This document shows positions 8,611 to 15,615 of a stretch of DNA of 64,000 bases, piece after piece. The stretch is from Flavobacterium chilense (GTDB lineage Bacteria > Bacteroidota > Bacteroidia > Flavobacteriales > Flavobacteriaceae), in contig NZ_LSYT01000006.1 in NCBI RefSeq assembly GCF_001602525.1, forward strand, positions 372,001 through 436,000. Direction: 5' to 3'. How positions within the stretch are numbered: the stretch's first letter is position 1; each line of letters starts with the position of its first letter. The notes under the pieces were generated by a model. It worked only from the letters and a program-made list of their open reading frames with translations. It was not told the DNA's origin and did no database searches. Position numbers and translations under genes: made by a program.

Positions 8611-8993
8611 ATGGCACAAAAAGTAATACCTGACAAAGAGCAGAAAGAGAAAGAACAAATCAGAAAAAAAGAACATAGTCCTTTGATACAGGTTGATAAG
8701 CAGAGCGACCCGATTTCCAATTTCATCGCTAATTTAAAACGTCAGTTCAGGGAAGCAAAAGGCTTAATAGATTGGAACAGGCTGTTCGGGGGCAAGCGTG
8801 TTGAACAAAAAAACAACCTGCCGAACCTGAAAGTATAATAGGTGCGACAAAAATGGTGATGCATTCGGATTTCAAAAACGATGAAAAAAGTCAGAATGTA
8901 CAAACTGATAAAAAGCCAGCTTTGAGAATGGATAATACTATAAAAAAGCAACAAGCTCTTCCGAAAAAGAACAACCCAAAATTGGGATTATAG
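8611..8993 (+). CDS. Small basic protein read through a -1 frameshift, or a broken gene
   Basis: From ATG 8611 the zero frame runs 75 codons to a stop at 8836-8838. A second frame, -1 relative to the first, runs on to a stop at 8991-8993. The two overlap at A AAA AAC (8808-8814), a classical slippery heptamer placed exactly in the zero frame. A -1 slip there gives a continuous protein of about 127 residues continuing QPAEPESIIGATKM. The product is highly charged, with many Lys and Glu, and I recognise no domain. Either this is programmed frameshifting, or one A has been lost from a longer A run by mutation or sequencing error. It lies between the DUF3408 gene and the excisionase-like genes. 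Confidence 0.5.
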
Positions 8994-9014
8994 TCGAGTA
9001 TTTGGCAACTGCAC

Positions 9015-9040
9015 GCCAAATACCGCCATTGACTACAACA
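9015..9040 (+). promoter_or_regulatory. GCCAAAT motif, copy C
   Basis: The site reads GCCAAATACCGCCATTGACT followed by ACAACA and aligns with copies A and B. It is preceded by TTTGGC (9001-9006), which makes a small inverted repeat with GCCAAA. It lies about 55 bp upstream of the first excisionase-like gene, consistent with an operator for that operon. Confidence 0.5.
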
Positions 9041-9093
9041 TTAGAATAACCTATGTCAATAGCTTTTATTTTCGAGGTTTAAATGATGCAGAT

Positions 9094-9390
9094 ATGGAAA
9101 TAACAGTTTTAGACATTCAGATTTTAAAAGCATTGCATGGGGAAGTTAAGGAAGTTTCCAATTTGATAGCGGAAATGACTGCACCATACAAAGCATTGCA
9201 ACAGGCAACGAAATGGCTCGACCAACAGGAAGTCTGCCAACTGCTCAATATCAGCAAAAGAACATTGCAGACGTACAGGGTTAAAGGCATTCTTGGGGCA
9301 ACGCAAATCAATCGGAAGACGTATTTCAGGTTATCCGAAGTGGAATTACTTATGCAGGGAGAGCGACCATCAAAAAAGCAAAAGAAATGA
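9094..9390 (+). CDS. Excisionase-like helix-turn-helix protein 1
   Basis: This 98-residue protein has an N-terminal helical segment and a MerR/excisionase-type helix-turn-helix at residues 47-80 (WLDQQEVCQLLNISKRTLQTYR). It resembles the small HTH proteins (Xis2c and Xis2d type) that act as recombination directionality factors or regulators in CTnDOT-like elements. Its stop overlaps the start of the next gene (ATGA), and the two products are clearly paralogous. The genes lie on the same side of the element as the integrase. Whether each is an excision factor or a regulator cannot be told from sequence. Confidence 0.82.
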   Translation: MEITVLDIQILKALHGEVKEVSNLIAEMTAPYKALQQATKWLDQQEVCQLLNISKRTLQTYRVKGILGATQINRKTYFRLSEVELLMQGERPSKKQKK

Positions 9391-9668
9391 AACAGATTGT
9401 AAATTCAAACGAGGATATGCTTGTTCTGCTCGAAGCTGTGGTAGGCATCAAAAATGAACTGCTGTATATCAGGGAATATTTCCACCCACTCTTAAAAGGG
9501 GAAATCTACCTTTCAGGCGAACAGGTTTGCGAGATGCTACACATTAGCAAACGGACGTTGCAACAGTACAGAGATGACGGACTGATACCTTTTATCAAAC
9601 TCGAACGGAAAATCCTTTTCCGTGAAAGCGATATTGTAAAAGTATTGGAAGATAATTATCAGCGTTAG
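9387..9668 (+). CDS. Excisionase-like helix-turn-helix protein 2
   Basis: This 93-residue protein is a paralogue of the upstream gene. Its HTH (residues 43-70, SGEQVCEMLHISKRTLQQYR) is nearly superimposable on that of protein 1, and it ends with a short helix (SDIVKVLEDNYQ). It starts inside the stop of protein 1, so the two are translationally coupled and could act as a pair. A clean hairpin terminator follows 43 bp after its stop. Confidence 0.82.
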   Translation: MKQIVNSNEDMLVLLEAVVGIKNELLYIREYFHPLLKGEIYLSGEQVCEMLHISKRTLQQYRDDGLIPFIKLERKILFRESDIVKVLEDNYQR

Positions 9669-9710
9669 CCTATTGTTTGAAACTGTAACCGTATCGGTCA
9701 ATTAAAGAAA

Positions 9711-9750
9711 CAGCCCACTGACTTAAAGCGGTGGGCTGTGTTGTTTTATA
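9711..9750 (+). terminator. Terminator of the excisionase-like operon
   Basis: CAGCCCAC (9711-9718) pairs perfectly with GTGGGCTG (9731-9738) across a 12-base loop and is followed by a T-rich TGTTGTTTTA tract. It also separates this operon from the convergent zinc-ribbon gene. Confidence 0.75.
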
Positions 9751-9760
9751 AACGTGTAGA

Positions 9761-10642
9761 TTAAATTCCAAGTTTGTCATGCATTGCTCGCCATTCTTTT
9801 CCAAATTCAATCATTTCTAATGCAGCTTTTCGTCTGTCTTCGGGCAGGCATTGTATGCAAGTTGGATACTGAATGCCTTTGTAATGTACTTTACAATTAG
9901 GGCATAACTCCATATTTTTTAAATCATAATTAGAAGCACATCTTCTACATGCGGTTATCGTGTCTTCAAATGAAAGATATTTTATGTCGTCAGTTAAGTA
10001 GAGTAAAAATGCTTCTTTTCCAATGATTTCTTCATTTTTGGTTTTAGCGTCTTCTCTTTGAAACCAATATTTTATATTTGATAAATTGTGGTTGTTTTTC
10101 CATTTGTCTTTTGATACAAAACATTTGTCTCGAACATCAAGAGCTTCTTCATCCGTATAAAAAATTGTGATTAGTTCTTCTAACGATTTATAAATTGGTT
10201 CATCAAACTCGTGTTTGCATACCGAACAACGATATTGCGGTAGTTTTCTCACTCTCTTGTTAGGACGGTTGTCTCCACAATTTAGGCATAAAGGAACAGC
10301 TATGTAATCATAGTTGTTTACAATATGTTTCTTAAATTCCGATTTATCAATGTCAGAATTAGTTTCTTTAAAAATTTGAGTGTATTTTATTGTTATCTCT
10401 CTTTCGTAGTCGGAATATTTCTTTGGATGAGAAAGATGCTGAATAGTTAAAGTGTCTACACTATCACATATTTCGCATTTTTCTTTAAGAATTTTAGCTC
10501 GTCTTTCCTTCCAGTCTTTTGTGTGCCAAGACCGTTGTCCTTCTTTGTAATCTTTCCAATACAGTTCCTTGGCAAGTTTTAATGAAATTTCTCCATTACT
10601 CAACTTTTCCCTTAATTCGATACGTTCGTTATATGTCAACAT
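9761..10642 (-). CDS. Multi-zinc-ribbon / HNH-like protein of unknown function
   Basis: This 293-residue protein has six CxxC pairs: CEIC, CLNC, CSVC, CRRC, CPNC and CIQC. The first is followed by a DTLTIQHLSH segment, which loosely recalls an HNH nuclease core of the type found in restriction-associated enzymes, but the full catalytic set is not evident. The N-terminal region is basic (KDWKERRAKILKEK), suggesting nucleic-acid contact. It sits between the excisionase-like genes and the integrase, 17 bp downstream of a secreted-protein gene on the same strand, in the usual cargo position. No function is claimed beyond a probable metal-binding protein. Confidence 0.65.
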   Translation of the reverse strand: MLTYNERIELREKLSNGEISLKLAKELYWKDYKEGQRSWHTKDWKERRAKILKEKCEICDSVDTLTIQHLSHPKKYSDYEREITIKYTQIFKETNSDIDKSEFKKHIVNNYDYIAVPLCLNCGDNRPNKRVRKLPQYRCSVCKHEFDEPIYKSLEELITIFYTDEEALDVRDKCFVSKDKWKNNHNLSNIKYWFQREDAKTKNEEIIGKEAFLLYLTDDIKYLSFEDTITACRRCASNYDLKNMELCPNCKVHYKGIQYPTCIQCLPEDRRKAALEMIEFGKEWRAMHDKLGI

Positions 10643-10659
10643 ACTTTAACCATATTGAT

Positions 10660-11052
10660 TTAATATATTCGAGTTACCATTCTTTTTTCTGCGTCAAAGT
10701 TCCATTGTACCTGCCACGCTCTACCGTCTATTTGGTCAAGCAAAATGAAGTTATATGTGTTTGTTGTTGGATAAAGAAAAAATCTACCATTCTTCTCTTC
10801 ATCTTTAGTTACCCGTGAAATGTCAGATAGCGTAGTCTCAAATTGATTGTCTTTTAGGCTCCATTGGACTTGCCACATTTGTCCATTTCTCGTATTTAAT
10901 TTGATAAAATTATACGTATTATTTGTAGCAAAGAGCCGATAGACAACAGTGCTATCCGTAGAAATATTTTGAGTAGGAGGTTGGGATGTGCTTTGAGCAA
11001 AAGTTAGCATTGTCGTTAATGCAAAAATCGATGTTAAAAAAAATATCTTCAT
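10660..11052 (-). CDS. Secreted protein with two tandem internal repeats
   Basis: The better start is the ATG at 11052, which opens a typical signal peptide (MKIFFLTSIFALTTMLTFAQ); the frame extends upstream without need. The mature part of about 110 residues consists of two related units. One contains NNTYNFIKLNTRNGQMWQVQW, shortened in the second to TNTYNFILLDQIDGRAWQVQW, each about 40 residues apart from a linker. The repeats suggest a small beta-rich periplasmic or secreted domain. It is probably co-transcribed with the zinc-ribbon gene downstream. The function is unknown. Confidence 0.65.
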   Translation of the reverse strand: MKIFFLTSIFALTTMLTFAQSTSQPPTQNISTDSTVVYRLFATNNTYNFIKLNTRNGQMWQVQWSLKDNQFETTLSDISRVTKDEEKNGRFFLYPTTNTYNFILLDQIDGRAWQVQWNFDAEKRMVTRIY

Positions 11053-11262
11053 TAATCTGTTGTTATCCGTGTTTATTTTGAATGTGTCGTTTATTATGTT
11101 GACCCGAAATTTGTTTATACCTCTCACAATATCTCGCCAATAGAACTAAATAGGTTGGTTTTACTCAACTAATGTGAGAGTTTAATTTTTATAAATAGCT
11201 AAAATACAAAAAAAGCCAATATCTAAATATTGACTTTTTTTAAATCGCTGTAAGTATTGATT

Positions 11263-12519
11263 TTAGAGTTGTGAAACAAAAGACTGTTCCAAACCTTTAA
11301 ATTTATGTGATACTTTTTGCATATCTTTTCCAACTTTCTCGTTGAGTATCTTAGCGTAAATCTGTGTGGTAGCAATATTTTTATGCCCTAACATCTTGCT
11401 CAAACTTTCGAGCGGAACACCTTCGCTCAAAAACAGCGTGGCAAACGTATGACGTGCCAAGTGAAAGGTTACTTTCTTTTCTTTCAGGCAGTCAATCAGT
11501 TGTGATATTCTCTTTAGGCTGTCATTACAGACTGTATTTGAGGGTACAGGAAATACCTTTCCATCTTTTGAAAATCCTGCATATTTCTCGATAATCATTT
11601 TGGGAATGTCCAACAGCATCACATTTGAAGATGTAGCCGTTTTCTTTCTACGTACAATAATCCATTGATTGCCGTCAAAGAAATCTTGGATATTGCTGTT
11701 TTTAAGTCCTTTCATATCTGAATAAGAAAGTCCTGTAAAGCAACTGAAAACAAACAAATCTTTCACCAATTCATCTTTTTTTTTCTCGCAGTTGAATGTT
11801 ACGAGCTGTTCCAATTCGTTCCGTAGCAGATAACCACGGTCTTTGTCCTTTTTGGTGTTCTTGTACTCGCTGAACGGGTTAAAGGCAAGATGTTTTCTGC
11901 TCATTGCCAATCGGCAAAGCGTGGTAAAGCCAATCATATACAGCCAGATGGTATTGTGTGTCAAACTTTGGTCATCACGCAGGTAGTAATCAAAATCCTG
12001 TACAAAATCAGGAGTAAGGTCGTTAAAAGACACATCGGAGTAACCGTATTTTGTAAGTGCAAAATTGCGAAGATGTCTTAATAGTGTTTTATACTTACTT
12101 CGTGTTCCATTTACCCGAAGTCCGCTATTGACCTTTTTCTCATAGTCGGATAAAAACTGTTCATAAAACTTGAAAAAGGTCATTTCTCCGCTTTCCATAC
12201 CGAGGAAGGCATTTTTAAGTTTAGCACTGTTTACAGCCCCCTCGTTCTTCAGAATTTTGGAATAGCATTCCTCAATACCTGAACGGATTTTGTCAAGTTT
12301 GCTGTTTGTTTCTTGGGCTTCTCGGCTTTTACCTAAAACCCTGCCGTACTTCAAATCCCAATTTGTTGCGGAAATATCCAACTTGGCACTGAATGCAGAT
12401 TGTTTGCCGTTTACGGTAATCCTGCACATAACCGTAACTTTCCCGTTCTTCTTCGGGGCGGTCTTTTTAAGGTAGAAAAGCACCTTAAACGTTGATTTTT
12501 TTGTCGTTTCCATACTCAC
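11263..12519 (-). CDS. int: Tyrosine recombinase (IntDOT-like integrase)
   Basis: This 418-residue site-specific recombinase has three parts: an arm-DNA-binding domain (about residues 10-100), a SAM-like core-binding domain (about 115-215) and a catalytic domain. Visible catalytic residues are K293, H353, R356 with H357 (HLARH), H379 (GHK) and the nucleophile Y388. At the usual first catalytic arginine (FTGLSYSD) residue 265 is Ser, as is known for IntDOT of the CTnDOT family. It reads leftward from the right end of the element, and everything to its right is chromosomal. The second in-frame ATG, six bases downstream, is an alternative start. Confidence 0.92.
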   Translation of the reverse strand: MSMETTKKSTFKVLFYLKKTAPKKNGKVTVMCRITVNGKQSAFSAKLDISATNWDLKYGRVLGKSREAQETNSKLDKIRSGIEECYSKILKNEGAVNSAKLKNAFLGMESGEMTFFKFYEQFLSDYEKKVNSGLRVNGTRSKYKTLLRHLRNFALTKYGYSDVSFNDLTPDFVQDFDYYLRDDQSLTHNTIWLYMIGFTTLCRLAMSRKHLAFNPFSEYKNTKKDKDRGYLLRNELEQLVTFNCEKKKDELVKDLFVFSCFTGLSYSDMKGLKNSNIQDFFDGNQWIIVRRKKTATSSNVMLLDIPKMIIEKYAGFSKDGKVFPVPSNTVCNDSLKRISQLIDCLKEKKVTFHLARHTFATLFLSEGVPLESLSKMLGHKNIATTQIYAKILNEKVGKDMQKVSHKFKGLEQSFVSQL

Positions 12520-12643
12520 AATTCTTAATGATAAAATTAAACCTATGTGAGCTACGGAACAATATGAAAAACTGTGCAGAAAGCTGAAATACAGTATTTT
12601 AAAACGATTGTTTCTAATATTTAAAAGTAACGTTTTAGTAACC

Positions 12644-12653
12644 TTACTTTTGC
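12644..12653 (+). other. Candidate attachment core (attR side)
   Basis: The sequence TTACTTTTGC matches the CTnDOT-type core GTAnnTTTGC at every fixed position except the first. It lies 125 bp beyond the integrase start, where the element should end. No tRNA gene is present at this boundary. The matching left end is outside the window, so the call rests on position and resemblance only. Confidence 0.35.
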
Positions 12654-12698
12654 CAAACCTTGCTTTTTCCTGCTTTTTACCTCATTACCAAAAAATCA

Positions 12699-12735
12699 CA
12701 AAACGGCTGTAAAGCCTTTATTTACAACCGTTTTG
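12699..12735. terminator. Hairpin between the mobile element and chromosomal genes
   Basis: A 15-base arm beginning CAAAACGG (12699-12713) pairs with 12721-12735 with one mismatch around a 7-base loop. It lies downstream of the small membrane protein gene at 12791 and is probably its terminator, although it could also belong to the element boundary. Confidence 0.5.
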
Positions 12736-12790
12736 CCTGTTATTAATCTTTAATGTATTTTTACTGAAACTTTATTTTAAAGTATCATAA

Positions 12791-13030
12791 TTATAATGTT
12801 TTACTTCTTTTTGCGGTTAAATGATATACTTGTACCAATGCTAAAATGGCGTTTGGAATAATAACGGGTAACAGCCATTGATGTACATCTTTATAATCTT
12901 TTAAGAAGATACCGTAAACTACAAAACAAATGCATCCAAACATATTAATAAACCGGATTGTTCGGAGATCTTTCAGTAAAAATCCGCCTACGATAAAAAA
13001 TGATGCGAGATAACCAATATATTCTGCCAT
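12791..13030 (-). CDS. Small integral membrane protein (YgjV-like)
   Basis: This 79-residue protein is almost entirely hydrophobic, with three likely membrane segments (residues about 4-20, 26-44 and 50-70) separated by short charged loops such as KDLRTIR and KDYKDVHQ. The layout resembles half of the YgjV / SemiSWEET-like small membrane proteins. The substrate and role are unknown. It is the first chromosomal gene to the right of the mobile element and stands alone. Confidence 0.6.
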   Translation of the reverse strand: MAEYIGYLASFFIVGGFLLKDLRTIRFINMFGCICFVVYGIFLKDYKDVHQWLLPVIIPNAILALVQVYHLTAKRSKTL

Positions 13031-13141
13031 GACCTGATATTAAGTGCTTTAGGTAAATTTACCAAAAACAAATAATAAAATCAAGTTCAGCTTTGAAAAT
13101 CAGTTATATGGATGTAAGATATGTTTTCTTGAAAAATCTAA

Positions 13142-13444
13142 TCATAGATTTCTAGGGTTTCGACTTGTATGCCTAATTCTTAGAATGTGAATTTCTTTTG
13201 AAGTAACTTTATAAGTTATCCTGTAGCTATAAATTTCATAAGCACGATAATTTCCGTTATTAGAAATTTTCATTTCATCCAATTCGTAAATCTCCCAACT
13301 AGTACTTAGAATAGTAACAGAATTATAAATGTTGTCAATTACTTTGTTTGGAATGTTTTTGCTTTTTGTTTCTTTATATAAATAGAAGTAAATTTTTTCA
13401 AGCTGATTTTGAGCAGTTTTTGACCAAATTATTTCTTTTTCCAT
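13142..13444 (-). CDS. RelE/ParE-family toxin
   Basis: This 100-residue protein has the ParE/RelE layout: an N-terminal IIWSKTAQNQLEKIYFYLY helix pair, a central beta-sheet (YRAYEIYSYRITYKV) and a C-terminal ILRIRHTSRNP strand with the conserved basic residues. ParE-like members poison gyrase and RelE-like members cleave mRNA; the motif spacing fits ParE somewhat better. Its start lies 16 bp inside the upstream antitoxin gene, the usual coupling in type II toxin-antitoxin modules. It is close to the mobile-element boundary but on the chromosomal side of the candidate att core. Confidence 0.85.
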   Translation of the reverse strand: MEKEIIWSKTAQNQLEKIYFYLYKETKSKNIPNKVIDNIYNSVTILSTSWEIYELDEMKISNNGNYRAYEIYSYRITYKVTSKEIHILRIRHTSRNPRNL

Positions 13445-13659
13445 TGCTCAATTTTATCCTTAACTTGATTATGAGTATAAAAATTGTCGCTTTGAATATC
13501 CTCTTCGGCAACTTTTAAATCTTCATTATATTGTTCTAAATAATTTTTAGGAGAAGGTTTGCGACTATCTAAAATAGTTTTTAATGCTGATAAAAATGCA
13601 TCATCATCAATTTTTTCAATTTCAGAAATTAAGCTATTTTTTAGTTCCAGAGTGTTCAT
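13429..13659 (-). CDS. Antitoxin partner of the ParE-like toxin
   Basis: This 76-residue, mostly helical and charged protein precedes and overlaps the toxin gene by 16 bp, the standard antitoxin-first order. A middle segment (KPSPKNYLEQYNEDLKVAEEDI) followed by the C-terminal HNQVKDKIEQWKKK is typical of small antitoxins that wrap around ParE toxins. No strong DNA-binding motif is obvious, but such antitoxins generally autoregulate their operon. Confidence 0.75.
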   Translation of the reverse strand: MNTLELKNSLISEIEKIDDDAFLSALKTILDSRKPSPKNYLEQYNEDLKVAEEDIQSDNFYTHNQVKDKIEQWKKK

Positions 13660-13716
13660 AACATATAATTTAGTCTAAGTTACAAAACAAAAATTAATAT
13701 TTAATATTTATTATTC

Positions 13717-14667
13717 TTAAAATCTCCAAGCTTTTTGTTGTGCTTCACTTAAAAAAGTCCAGGCTACAATTCTGCTGGTTTTCTGGCCTTGTGCCATATC
13801 AATTGTTCTGATGGAAGAGGCATTTACTTTATTCAGCGTTTTGTAAATGTTCGAAAGGTTTTCTTTTTTTGAAACCAGTGTAGTAAACCATAAACATTGC
13901 ATAGCAAATTTTGCACTTTCGTAAATCATTTGGGTAACAAAACCAATTTCACCGCCATTACACCATAATTCGGCATTGTGTCCTCCAAAATTTAAGACAG
14001 GATTTAAGTTTTTCTTTTCCTTTGGATTGAGATTCGAAACTTTTCTGGAAGTGCTTTTGTTGGCTTCTTCTTCTGAAGCGTGAAAAGGCGGATTACACAT
14101 GGTAAAGGTAAAACGATCCTCTGGTGTGATGATGTTTTTAAAAATAAAGCGGGATTCAGTTTGTTGCTGTAAACTTACAGCATCAATTAGTCCTGGATTT
14201 GCTTCAATAATTCTGCTGCAATTTTCTATTGCTTTTTGGTCGATATCAGTTCCTACGAAACTCCAGTCGTAAATTGCATGCCCTAAAATAGGATAGATGC
14301 AATTGGCACCTGTTCCGATATCTAATCCTAAAACTGAAGATCCTTGCGGAATAATTCCGTTGTTGGTTTCTGCCAGTAAATCGGCTAGATAATGAATATA
14401 ATCTGTTCTTCCGGGAATGGGAGGACAAAGGTAATTTTTAGGAATATCCCAGTTTTGAATATCGTAATAGGTTTGTAATAGTGCTTTATTAAGCGCTTTT
14501 ACTGCTAAAGGATTACTAAAGTCGATTGTTTCGATTCCGTGTACATTGATGGCAACATGTGCTTTTAGTTCAGGACAATTCGCAATAAGGAGATCGAAAT
14601 CATAACGTGAACGGTGAAGGTTTCGAGGGTGTAAATTGTTTTTTTCGGAATTGTCTGTTGCTTTCAT
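13717..14667 (-). CDS. rlmF: 23S rRNA (adenine(1618)-N6)-methyltransferase RlmF
   Basis: The protein of about 316 residues from ATG 14667 matches RlmF along its length. It has HPRNLHRSRYDFDLL at the start, a SAM-binding LDIGTGANCIYPILG segment, and the catalytic NPPF of N6-adenine methyltransferases in TMCNPPFHASEEEA. It methylates A1618 of 23S rRNA. The upstream ATG at 14736 adds a non-conserved leader. A -7 box lies at 14684-14691, only about 17 bp before this ATG, which argues against the longer start. Confidence 0.92.
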   Translation of the reverse strand: MKATDNSEKNNLHPRNLHRSRYDFDLLIANCPELKAHVAINVHGIETIDFSNPLAVKALNKALLQTYYDIQNWDIPKNYLCPPIPGRTDYIHYLADLLAETNNGIIPQGSSVLGLDIGTGANCIYPILGHAIYDWSFVGTDIDQKAIENCSRIIEANPGLIDAVSLQQQTESRFIFKNIITPEDRFTFTMCNPPFHASEEEANKSTSRKVSNLNPKEKKNLNPVLNFGGHNAELWCNGGEIGFVTQMIYESAKFAMQCLWFTTLVSKKENLSNIYKTLNKVNASSIRTIDMAQGQKTSRIVAWTFLSEAQQKAWRF

Positions 14668-14683
14668 CTTGTAAATTTCCGTG

Positions 14684-14691
14684 CAAAGATA
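14684..14691 (-). promoter_or_regulatory. -7 box for rlmF
   Basis: The minus strand reads TATCTTTG, matching TAnnTTTG. It lies 17 bp upstream of the chosen rlmF ATG and inside the longer reading frame, which supports the shorter start. Confidence 0.5.
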
Positions 14692-14735
14692 GTCATTCCT
14701 TTTGGAGGAAAAGGTAATTATGAAAACGATTGCCA

Positions 14736-14812
14736 TAGCCCTGATGGAAGCGGCATCCTTTTTCCGGCTTATTTAGCCGGGAAAAGATATAGCGAACAGC
14801 AGGAAACAGCTC
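14736..14812. repeat. Dispersed flavobacterial repeat, short copy
   Basis: This intergenic block begins TAGCCCTGATGGAA and ends ACAGCAGGAAACAGCT. A hairpin in the middle (14764-14780) pairs CCGGCT with AGCCGG. The same two ends, in reverse order, bound the block at 56878-57019, so this is a dispersed element with conserved termini and a variable core. It lies directly after the thiamine pyrophosphokinase stop and may also act as its terminator. Confidence 0.65.
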
Positions 14813-15475
14813 CTAATCCATACATTCCATGAGTAATAAATCGCCATCGGTATGGGTTATGGTCACAAGACCATCTTGCAGAACGGCATTGCTGCTGCCA
14901 GTTCGGTAACCAATGGTTAAGGTATCATTTTGCAACGGATATTGTAAGTTGGCAGACGAAATGCCATTAACGACACCAATTGGGATTAAGGAAATTGGTG
15001 TTCTTGCGGTATACCATTTCTCGAATTTATGAGGCAATAGGAATATTTTAGAATGATCGTCGAGAATGACAATTTTAAGCAAATTACGGTAACGAACGAT
15101 ATTGGTAAGGTTCGTTATGGTATGATCTGCACGTTTTCCTGTCGCCCAGACTACGTTTACAGCAGGAATTTTTCTGTCGATTAAATAATCAAAAGCTTTC
15201 TCTAAATCGGTTTTATCCTGATCCGGTGTGTGTACAATTTCGATTGGATATTGTGAAGTTTTGTAGATTTCAGGATCAAAACCACGGTCGAAATCACCTA
15301 AAAGAACATCGACTTTTATGCCTAATTCAATAACTCGTTCGATGGCAGAATCTAACACGATAACGAGTGGCGACCATTCGAGTAATTGCCCTAATAATTC
15401 GGGATTGCATGCTGCTCCGTTGGCAATAATTAAAGCGGGTTCCTGGTCGTCGCGTACAATATGGTGTGAAGACAT
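14813..15475 (-). CDS. thiN: Thiamine pyrophosphokinase
   Basis: This 220-residue protein has the TPK fold. An N-terminal ANGAACN segment is followed by VIVLDSAIERVIELGIKVDVLLGDFD, with the acidic GDFD site, and then by the conserved QDKTDLEKAFDYL motif. The C-terminal beta-barrel includes GISSANLQYPL and TGSSNA. It transfers pyrophosphate from ATP to thiamine to make the cofactor thiamine diphosphate in the cytoplasm. It stands alone, with a -7 box 27 bp upstream and the dispersed repeat directly downstream. Confidence 0.92.
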   Translation of the reverse strand: MSSHHIVRDDQEPALIIANGAACNPELLGQLLEWSPLVIVLDSAIERVIELGIKVDVLLGDFDRGFDPEIYKTSQYPIEIVHTPDQDKTDLEKAFDYLIDRKIPAVNVVWATGKRADHTITNLTNIVRYRNLLKIVILDDHSKIFLLPHKFEKWYTARTPISLIPIGVVNGISSANLQYPLQNDTLTIGYRTGSSNAVLQDGLVTITHTDGDLLLMECMD

Positions 15476-15501
15476 TTAGTTTTTTGATTTGAAATGTGCT
15501 G

Positions 15502-15509
15502 CAAATGTA
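15502..15509 (-). promoter_or_regulatory. -7 box for thiamine pyrophosphokinase
   Basis: The minus strand reads TACATTTG, an exact TAnnTTTG match 27 bp upstream of the ATG. Confidence 0.5.
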
Positions 15510-15540
15510 CGAAAGGATACGATTTTAGAGGGTAGATTTT

Positions 15541-15609
15541 TTTTACCATTAAGATATTAAGTTTCATTTAGCAGGAAAACCTAACTTTCTTACGGTCTTA
15601 ATGGTAAAA
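15541..15609. repeat. Inverted repeat between the RidA and thiN genes
   Basis: TTTTACCATTAAGA (15541-15554) is repeated perfectly inverted at 15596-15609 around 41 bases. It begins 7 bp after the RidA-family stop, so it can act as that gene's terminator, although the loop is long for one. Confidence 0.55.
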
Positions 15610-15615
15610 ATAAAA

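Noticed and set aside
5357..9668. A complete conjugative (type IV secretion) element
   Set aside because: Only relaxase, accessory, DUF3408 and excisionase-like genes are visible. No coupling protein, VirB4-like or other Tra genes occur in the window.
9761..10642. A confident HNH restriction endonuclease call
   Set aside because: Only the first CxxC and a following His segment recall HNH. The remaining catalytic residues are not evident, so I leave it as a zinc-ribbon protein.
12520..12790. A tRNA gene used as integration site
   Set aside because: No tRNA-like cloverleaf was seen next to the integrase. The IntDOT-like enzyme does not need one.
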